DNA from: Apostichopus japonicus
Lineage: Eukaryota > Echinodermata > Holothuroidea > Aspidochirotida > Stichopodidae
Direction: 5' to 3'
NCBI RefSeq assembly: GCF_037975245.1
Contig: NC_092579.1
Coordinates: 8,732,001-8,796,000 of the forward strand
Length of the DNA stretch: 64,000 nucleotides
The notes beneath the pieces are model-generated. The model did not search any database, was not told the origin of the DNA, and saw only the letters and a program-made list of their open reading frames with translations. The translations under genes were made by a program, and so were the position numbers. Below are positions 54,668 through 64,000 of the stretch, one piece after another; position 1 is the first letter of the stretch, and each line of letters opens with the position of its first letter.

Positions 54668-56170
54668 AGGTGTTATCTTTGGCAAAACTTTGGGCTGATT
54701 ATATGTTTTGGATTTCTCACTTTATTTCTATTACATATTTCTCTTTTTCTTGTTTTGAGCTGTGGCATGGCTCCCCCCTTGGCACCTTGGCAGATCTCCC
54801 GCTCTGCTTAGTAGGCTACGCCACTGCATTTATAAGGGTGCTTCACATTCGGAGATCTGACTTTCCGTAATATATTTTTCTTAAAATTACTGATAGACCC
54901 ACCTCTGTGTGGCCGCTGTTATTAATGTTAATGGGGATGGATTTTTTGTAACTACGGGGGAGATTATGGCCAAGTATATTATAGCATGGACAGTCTGGAG
55001 AGCCTTTAAACAGTGCTCTTGGAAGAAATTTTACATCGGAAAAGTAAATGTCCTGAGGCTGCCCGAATTTTTCACAAAATTTTGCCGAGTTTTAAGTCTC
55101 CTGAAGTTAAGGGTTATAAGGAAGACTGGCATTTTCTTGTTGTCTCGCGACGTTTTTTATTATGTGTTGCAATATTCAGGCAAGAGTCGTTGACAATTCG
55201 GGCTAGAATCGGGATCGATTTGGGAAAGAGTCAGGAACATTTCTGCCCCGTTTGCCACTCGTCCCCCCCCCCCCCCCTCCAACGCCTCGTACGCTTATCT
55301 ATATTAAGACCGTCGAATCTTGGCGAGCGCTAGCAGCTTAATGGGTGATAGCCATACATTTTTTTGCTATTTTCTGTAGTCTAAAATTTCCCAGTCAGTT
55401 TTATGTGTTACTATGTAAATATTCATTACGTGCTAGAAATTGTTGTAGGTTTTTTTTTATGTAATTGATATATTTGCATTCAAACAGAATAGCTGTTTGA
55501 ATGGACTAATTTTAACATGTTAATTTAGATTATCTTCAACAGGTTACGGTATTGGAGTTTACAGGGAATATATATAACATTATAGTTTCGGTCAGTGGAA
55601 TAGAAAAGGAAGCTGGCTGTTGTGGAAAAGTTATCAAGTCATTAAATATCCGGAAAGGGTTTGAATAAATGTTAAACAATTTACATTAGACTCGTTCGTT
55701 TCTTTTATTGATTTACTGTTGTCAGTACTGCATACAAGGTTTTTGTTTCTTTAAGGTCACATCGCATTTGTATCGTATTGTTTGAGAATGATAAAGCTCT
55801 TTATATACAATCGTACTTACTCACTTACACTTACACACTGATTTCGATAGTGCAATATTCTGAAAAAAGTCAATTATGAAAACGGTGGATATACCTAAGA
55901 TTTGCATTTCCAAGATATGTCTTATTGCGATAACTCATACACACAATTATAACACAATTACGACACATAATTATGAGATCTTCACATTTTAAACCTCGTT
56001 GTTTAAATATTTTGCGTTATTGGGAAAGAATCTCGTATATTTTTGAAGTTGACTGAAAACAAAACCCCGTTAACTTCGATTAATGTGAAATGAAGGAGTC
56101 TGCTCTTTCATTTGCATTGGAAAGTGTCATAAACGTGGGGTATTGTAATTATTTGATAATTATAATTATT
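54668..56170. repeat. Segmental duplication C, right copy
   Basis: Direct duplicate of 9706-11560 without the extra 530 bp at 10135-10665. Here GGGTGATA joins directly to GCCATACATTTTTTTGCT, giving the likely empty site. Followed at once by duplication D. Confidence 0.85.
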
Positions 56171-56179
56171 TGGTGTGTA

Positions 56180-56560
56180 ATTATCCAGATAACAGTGTGA
56201 CTGTGTGCATCAGAACAAAAGTTTATTGTTTCTTCTGCAGTTTTCATTGTATATGTATACTTTAGATGTCCATTAGCATATGGGTTGCACATTTGTACAG
56301 GACTACCTTTTTTGGAAAAGTGGCATCATCACTGCTGTGAGTTTTCTGGGAGCAACTCCAATCAGGAGTTCTCCAAAGGATTTGTTTGAAAAGTACCTTT
56401 CCTGATTGGGTACTGTATCCTCCCTCCAATTTGGCCCCTCCCTCTAAATAGACAAAGAAATTGCTAGGAAGGCCATGTGGCTGCAGAGAACCTTTACCCT
56501 CCAAACCATTAGGATGTAGATTGAGCGAGATTGTTTGGATCCCAAGTTAAAAGTTTGAAA
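56180..56560. repeat. Segmental duplication D, right copy
   Basis: Direct duplicate of 20915-21300. Non-coding in both places; short frames differ between copies. Confidence 0.85.
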
Positions 56561-57470
56561 ATGGATAAGAGTGTTAACCAATTGGTATATAATCTTGAGA
56601 ATCTGAATCTGCTCTTTCGGAATTCCATTTAAAGTGCAGAAGACTGATATATCCGCATAAGATCAGTTCATTGCTAATATTGGACTGTCCCTGAACTGAC
56701 CTACCCATGCAGTGGATTCTCCACAGAAGCCTTGCTCTCGGCTACAACAGGAACCCTTCAACACTATTTTTACTATATTAACGCTGTGGTCGTCACATTG
56801 GTAAATTTATTATTGTTCTAATTGGAAGATTTGGTTGTCTCTATGGAACTTTTTACATTTTCCATTTGTTTCCATCAAGTTTGTAACTTTGGAGGATAAC
56901 TAGCCTTGGTTTCTACCCTAGGGTGACAGTTCCTGCAGAACAACTAATCTCATTTGGGTCAACCGTGGACTTTAATTTATTTTTCCCTACGTGCTTTCAT
57001 ATTGTGTAAGAATGGGTGTTTGTGTGTGCGAATGGGAAGTAACAACCAACAAAACTATAACTTAAATAATTCCTTTCTTTTACATTAAAACTGGGCCCAA
57101 CAGTTTCAATCCCCTCCTACCAATGTTCATATCACTATTTAATATTCATATTCTATACTTTACATATTTGACCTTTCAGAAGTATATGAGACTGGTCTGT
57201 TTGTATTGAATCTATAGTGCTCGAATACAATTTTCTGTATATATGGTGTACTTAGCTAGCTAAACACTGTTTCTTTGTGTTCTTTTTTAAGTGTTTTCTG
57301 CCTAAATACTGACTTGACACCTCCAGTCGAAATCAAGGTGAAGCATTCCTTACACGTTGAAAAGGTGTTATTGAAAAACTTATTGCCGAGTAACAATTTT
57401 TTCCTGATTTTGGTTTTCTTTTCACTACATTTGTACACAGAGACTCAGATATTGCTCGTTGTTTTATTGA
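56561..57470. other. No recognised feature
   Basis: No domain motif. From about 57330 a piece resembles both 3655-3760 and 57600-57690, so it is part of the duplicated 5' flank of the LRR genes, here in two tandem versions. Confidence 0.4.
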
Positions 57471-58175
57471 TCTAACGTTGAGGTGACTTCTCAAGCGTGT
57501 CAGCAAGTTTAGCACAAAAAAATGACTCTGTCACGACAGTGTATTATACGTCATCGTCGTCTACTTAATATTGCAATAACTTATAGAATGTACTTGAAAT
57601 GGTGTTATTCAAAACATATTATTAGATGACTTTTTCACTTTCACTGCAATTGTTAAAAAACAACTCAGATATTTCTCATTGTTTCTTCATACATTGTTTT
57701 CTGTTCCTATATTCCTTAACAAAAGCAATTGGTAATTGATTAACTACGTCGAATATGATTTAATGGCGATCACAACTTATAAACGTATACGGAAGTACAT
57801 AGAGCACAACTGTGATCAACAATCTGTCTTGATTAGTAAGACAGAAAATTGCAGTAATATATAAATTCATCTTTATATATACAATTCCCAGGTAGTGTGA
57901 AGCATTTGTTTATATCTCATCAATAATACCGGCTAACGTGATAATGAAACAGAAGAACCCAGTTCACAATAACTGCTTTAGGTGACTGTTAATAATTAGT
58001 TGACGAGACAAATCTCAAGTCTCAAACCTCAAGGCTATGTTGACAAATTCACAAACAGCGATGAAGATTCATAGAAAAATCTCGGATATTCGCTTTTCTT
58101 TCTATTGTTTCTTTTTTCCTTTGGTAGGTTGCTTAACAAAACTCTGTTCAGGAGTTCTGATAATCTGATGACAAT
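57471..58175. repeat. Duplicated 5' flank of the LRR genes
   Basis: About 57471-57740 is a diverged copy of 3522-3800 (AAGCGTGTCAGCAAGTTTAG, CATTGTTTTCTGTTCCTATA). The remainder up to the LRR relic is unrecognised. Confidence 0.7.
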
Positions 58176-59680
<1,505 letters not shown>

Positions 59681-59759
59681 CCTTTTCTTTCGATATTTAC
59701 AATGTTATAGTCTACTTTCGCTTTACATAATAGGCTGATATTGTTCATCTCAATTTTAA

Positions 59760-60475
59760 ACCGTGGGAATGAACGGACACTAAATCAAGTTAACAGAAGA
59801 TAGTACTTTTCTTTTCACTTCATGTATTATAAGTAACAAAGGAAAGTTCGAGCCAATAGTTCTAGCACACGATAGTTGATGATATATACTTTTGCTTTTA
59901 ATTGACATCATCCAGCCGAATAAAATATGCCTCCGATGTTCGCTCTTTCTTTTCTTTTATTAAATTTCTTTCTTATCTTTTTGTTGTTAACAAAGGATTT
60001 GAAACAACTGAATAGCAACAAATTAATCGTTTTCAAAAGATCTATCGTCCACACTCGAGTTCTTACTTATTTTAAGATGATTTATGACAAACAGTTTCTT
60101 TAGCTCTAACCTCAACAACACTGTTTCATCTATATACTTTAACTGAATAACATTTCTGTTCACGTTCATTGCCCGAACAATCATGTGTGTATATTTTTTA
60201 TAGCGTGGATCAATTGTGCGAAATTTGGTAGGAGACTGAATTCCCAAATATCTTTTCGGAAATCTACAACTTCATATGTTGTTCTATGTACGATATGCAA
60301 TTGCTATGGATATTAGAAGACAAAGTGAACAAGAATTTGTGTTGTTGACTCTTCCCAATTTTGTCAATAAACTGCTTTTATCTGTTAATTTGTTGAATCT
60401 ATCTATATAGTTTCTTTTGAAATCACATCTTTCGTCACTTTTTAAAAGCAATGCAGGATGAAAATAACCGGCTAG
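59760..60475. other. Upstream of LRR gene 3, nothing recognised
   Basis: AT-rich. A 5' exon of the LRR copy at 60485 might lie here, but no signal-peptide exon with a donor could be picked out. Confidence 0.35.
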
Positions 60476-60484
60476 TGTTTCCAG

Positions 60485-61253
60485 AGGATTGTGGTGATCT
60501 TTACTTTAATTTCTGGTCTCGTAGCTTCGACCATCGAATGTAATTGCTTTGAAAACGTCATTTCTTGCGATCACAGAAATCTGACCAGTTATGAAAGTTT
60601 ACTAATCAACCAAAGGTGTCTTTATAATAACACAAGTAAGAAGTGTTTCTTGAATTTGTCGCATAACAAAATTTCTTCATTTTCGGGGTTTCAACTCGAA
60701 CCGGAAGTGCAATATTTGGACTTAGCTTACAACAACATTCAACGACTTCAAACGCTCGTTAAAGCAAATGGTTTCGTTCATTTAAAATCCTTGAATTTAA
60801 GTTTCAATGAGAGATCCGGTGTTGTTCCAAAAGATTCCTTCCATGGGATGACTAAATTATCAAGTTTAGATCTTAGTTATAATAACATCACTTTGCTACA
60901 TCCCAGACTTTTATCAGGAGTTTTGAGGCTGGAGAAGTTGAATTTGACCCACAATAAACTGTCTGTATTTGAGTCAGATATTCCTACCGTTTTGAGATTT
61001 GTAAATTTAAGTTACAACTGTCTAATGGACATCAAAACAAACTTCCAACAGTTACAAACTTAAGATCTTACTTGTAACAGATTGGAAATTTATCCCGTTG
61101 AGAATCAAACGGTACAAGGAGATATTTTCATTAGTGGAAACCGTTTTGATTGTAATTTTCAAATGATATTTCAAAGAAGACAAGGGATGGTTTCTTCATG
61201 CGGTAGAATTTGTACTAGACAGAATACCCTCACTTGTGCAAAGAATGGAAATG
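60485..61253 (+). pseudogene. LRR protein copy with one in-frame stop (LRR gene 3)
   Basis: An acceptor GTGTTTCCAG at 60484 opens a frame reading RIVVIFTLISGLVAST (hydrophobic leader, initiator Met probably in an upstream exon). The N-cap CNCFENVISC follows, then repeats LNLSHNKISSFSGF, LDLAYNNIQRL, LNLSFNERSGV, LDLSYNNITLL, LNLTHNKLSVF and VNLSYNCLMDI. A TAA at 61061-61063 interrupts LQT*DLTCNRLE, where gene 2 has [11 protein letters not shown] with a Leu codon. The same frame then continues through a C-cap (GNRFDCNFQM) to a GTAAGT donor at 61254. One substitution from open otherwise. The stalk/membrane exon was not found downstream. More diverged from genes 1 and 2 than those are from each other. 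Confidence 0.82.
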
Positions 61254-61488
61254 GTAAGTTGTAATAGGGCACGGTCGTTTATTCTGTATGCGGCATTCTT
61301 GGGTCCAATCTGTCTGAGAATAGAGAATACCAAACACTGACAAGAAAGTAATAATAACTCGCACGAAACCAGAACGATAAATGCAAGAGCTTTTCAAAGT
61401 AGAGAACACGATGGCGGGTGGTTGAACTTGTATCAAGTTCATACAAATCCATGCATTGCCTTTCTGGGGACAGGGTATAATAATAGCA

Positions 61489-62420
61489 AGGGGCAGAGTT
61501 TTCCGTCATAGTTGTCCATGTAATTAAGCTAAATGGTGATTAATTGAATTAGACGGACTTCAATTTATAAAATATCTTTATAGTCTTTATTTGAAAGCTA
61601 TAATGTATACCAGTAATTTAAAATAAAACATAAGTTTACAAAACAATTTATTTAAAATGCACAATTGGGTAATTATCTATATTGTCTCTAGTAAGGTGTT
61701 AACTAAAACAGTTAGGTATCGTTTGTGCTGCTTGTGGCTAAATAACAATTAAGAGAGCGTCGTAAATCAATATATATTATGTAGTATATACATTTTTGTT
61801 CAGCTGTAGCCATCTATGCTGAGATGTGTAGAATGGGGTTACACGCGGGAGCGTCAGGGTATTGACAAATTCTAGACATCGATTCCAGAATTACAATATC
61901 AAGTTGGAAATATTAAACATGGATTTATCCCTGTTATTGTATTAGGCTATACAGCAAATGTATATCTTGCATTTTGCAAGAAACGTAACATTTGAGTCAG
62001 CCTGAAGTTAAGACCCCGTATGTTACACATACTTGAAGGTGTGTTATTATATATTATTTTTGTATCATTTTCTAACTTATAATTTCCCTGTTGTTTTCAA
62101 AATTTTATTGGTAATTCCAATCAGATTTCTGTTATTGATTTAACTTTAAATAAATGCAGATAAGATATATATTAGATTGCAAGGGTGTTTTGAAAATTTA
62201 ATATACTGCTTAATTGTTATGCAAATGATTGAATTCGATGTATATTGTCGAAGGCCATGAGAAATGTACATGTTAAAAAAAAAATTGAAAATCATGAAAA
62301 AACCATAGTACTGATTGTTATTCCGTGAAATGTTTCCTTAGTTCCAAAACGAATATCAGTAGTTTTACAGTCTCTGCAATTTCAAAATCTTCCTAGGCAA
62401 GTTGTCTTCAATCCTTCTGT
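61489..62420. repeat. Segmental duplication B, right copy
   Basis: Direct duplicate of 8860-9705 with small indels. No conserved coding frame. Confidence 0.85.
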
Positions 62421-62587
62421 AGCCCTGTCTCAAACTGCAGTTATACCCTATTATGGGTATAATGTCATGCTAATGTGTTGATCCTTTCACTGCCTCTCCA
62501 TTCCGTGCGAATTTTTATGTGTGAATATGAAGGTTTGGTCTGCAACAACTGCTTGATATAGCTGTTGTAGTCTTCCTTGCATTTTAG

Positions 62588-64000
62588 CAGGCACAACAGA
62601 CGAAACTGGATTCTTGACTGAGCTTTGGGTTGGGGAGGGCCAGTCGCACGTATGAACAATAGGACATTTTAGTCTATGAAAAATGGGCAAATGTCTATTG
62701 TTCATCACTTTGAATAGGGGAACATGTGCCATTGATCCCCCGGTATCCTTCGCATTGCCTCTCTTCACCGCTTGAACGATTGAAGGTTCATACCAAAATT
62801 AGTATAATTCTCATTTACGGGTAGTTTTCACTAAAGACAATAGGCAATTATTCTGGTTGGATTCTTCACAAATGTGGCAGTCACTTAGTTTAGAAAAAGC
62901 GAAATGAGTAGAATAACCATAAGGTATACACTGCAGCTGAGTAGAAATGGTGGTGGGGGAGGGGGGAGAGAATGGATTCAACTCTATCCGTTCGTGTGAA
63001 ACATTGCACTAGTAACTTCAGTGAAGCAGTTGATAATGTTATATATGGTAGCATGTCTTCCTTGCTGTTTTATTACTCATTTTACCTTTGGTTTGTCTAT
63101 TATTCACTCATTCTGCACTTAATTGCTATTGAAAATGAACAAGTACATATGATACAAAGCATATCCATTTAGTTTTATTATTAAAATTACAAAATTAATG
63201 TTTTTTCCCCACCAAATTTAGTCATTTATAATGTTTATAACGTTACAAAGTGCGAATTGCTGTATGAAACATTCTTGTCACAAGAAATGATGAATGCATT
63301 TAGTTGATATGGCGAGTAATAGAAGAAGAAAACGTTCCCATCCCCCTCCACCTAGTCCATCTTCTTCCAGCCTGTCATTAAGTATTTAAATAACCAATCA
63401 CGTTGACGGCTAACATCCTTGAATGACTCTTTCCAAGCATTTTACCGTACTTTAATACGAGCAAAATGTGTATTAAAGAATCAGTGCATTGGAGGAAACC
63501 TCTGCTACTGACTAGAAGATGGCTTTCCAATATCGTTTTTTTTTTGTGTTCTATATTTTCTATAAATGTCCGGCAAATAACCACTTCTTTTAACCAAATT
63601 AAACTATAGTTTTATCTTACTGGATACGATATGCCATTGTAGCCGTCACTGTCACTCCACGAACTAATTATCATATTTTAGAGTACTTGTCAGGCAAATA
63701 TAGCGTTTTAGAATCACATCTCTGGACACACGCCTTCTGAACCATGTCACTTATCACGATCACACCATAGTCCATCTGTTATGTTTACAATATCACATCA
63801 CATGTCGGCCATATCAATAAAATATCCCCGGAATATGCATATTGCATGTTTTTCTTTGCGAAATGGTTCCACGAGCCGCGTTGATGGCTTTAAAAACCAA
63901 CTTGCGGTGACTACAAATATGCGACCACCAGTGATCTAAGCTTACTTCGTGAAAATCATGATCATATCGATTTAACAGAGATATTCACTCAGTCTGATGA
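62588..64000. repeat. Segmental duplication A, right copy
   Basis: Direct duplicate of 1-952 joined directly (at about 63626) to the equivalent of 1949-2320. The window ends on ...CAGTCTGATGA, the exact base where the outer hAT element begins in the left copy. A local insertion of about 100 bp near 63450-63545 is absent on the left. Confidence 0.87.

Noticed and set aside
54909-55333. Overlapping 94- and 106-codon frames
   Set aside because: They lie in duplicated block C; the matching frames in the left copy are broken, so there is no sign of coding constraint.

Overview
The window is eukaryotic genomic DNA. It is AT-rich, carries long (TA)n tracts, has multi-exon genes with GT-AG introns, and is crowded with decayed transposable elements. 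The protein architectures (NIDO, IPT, AMOP, VWD, sushi, Ig and EGF in one ectodomain; small LRR transmembrane receptors; a receptor tyrosine kinase relic) and the element mix (Penelope-like elements with GIY-YIG domains, CR1/Jockey-type LINEs, hAT-type MITEs) suggest an invertebrate deuterostome. An echinoderm such as a sea cucumber is the best guess; that is inference, not something read directly.

Genes. (1) A family of LRR type-I membrane proteins: a good copy at 3.8-5.1 kb, a copy whose tail is lost in a (TA)n tract at 6.2-7.3 kb, a copy with one nonsense codon at 60.5-61.3 kb, and relics at 6.0, 21.7-22.1 and 58.2-58.7 kb. (2) A gene of about 17 recognisable exons at 38.26-53.7 kb encoding a signal peptide, NIDO, IPT-like, partial AMOP, VWD, sushi, a second extracellular domain, Ig-like and EGF-like domains (MUC4/SUSD2-like, followed by Tie-like Ig/EGF modules). 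It carries several lesions and may be a decaying gene. (3) A second, clearly broken copy of the VWD-to-EGF half at 22.4-26.8 kb. (4) Two exons of a receptor tyrosine kinase domain at 19.65-20.8 kb.

Layout. 1-2.3 kb: duplicated flank with a SINE. 2.3-3.4 kb: two nested hAT elements. 3.5-7.3 kb: LRR genes. 7.3-8.2 kb: Penelope-like element. 8.9-11.6 kb: duplicated non-coding block with a MITE. 14.5-18.8 kb: degenerate LINE (minus strand) split by a foldback MITE. 19.6-26.8 kb: kinase, LRR and ectodomain relics. 28.8-29.6 kb: hAT inside a minisatellite. 30.4-30.8 kb: 18-bp minisatellite. 32.5-35.4 kb: second LINE, its YADD motif split by a 1.8-kb TIR element. 38.3-53.7 kb: large ectodomain gene with a 46-bp minisatellite in intron 4. 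54.7-56.6 kb: second copy of the 9.7-11.6 and 20.9-21.3 kb blocks. 57.5-61.3 kb: LRR relic, Penelope-like element and LRR copy. 61.5-64.0 kb: second copies of the 8.9-9.7 kb and 1-2.3 kb blocks.

The picture is a tandemly duplicated, rearranged surface-receptor locus in active birth-and-death turnover. LRR receptors and a MUC4-like/RTK-like ectodomain family are duplicated together with their flanks, and transposons, microsatellites and point lesions break individual copies. No intact tRNA, rRNA or CRISPR was seen. All exon limits were read by eye from splice consensus and domain continuity.
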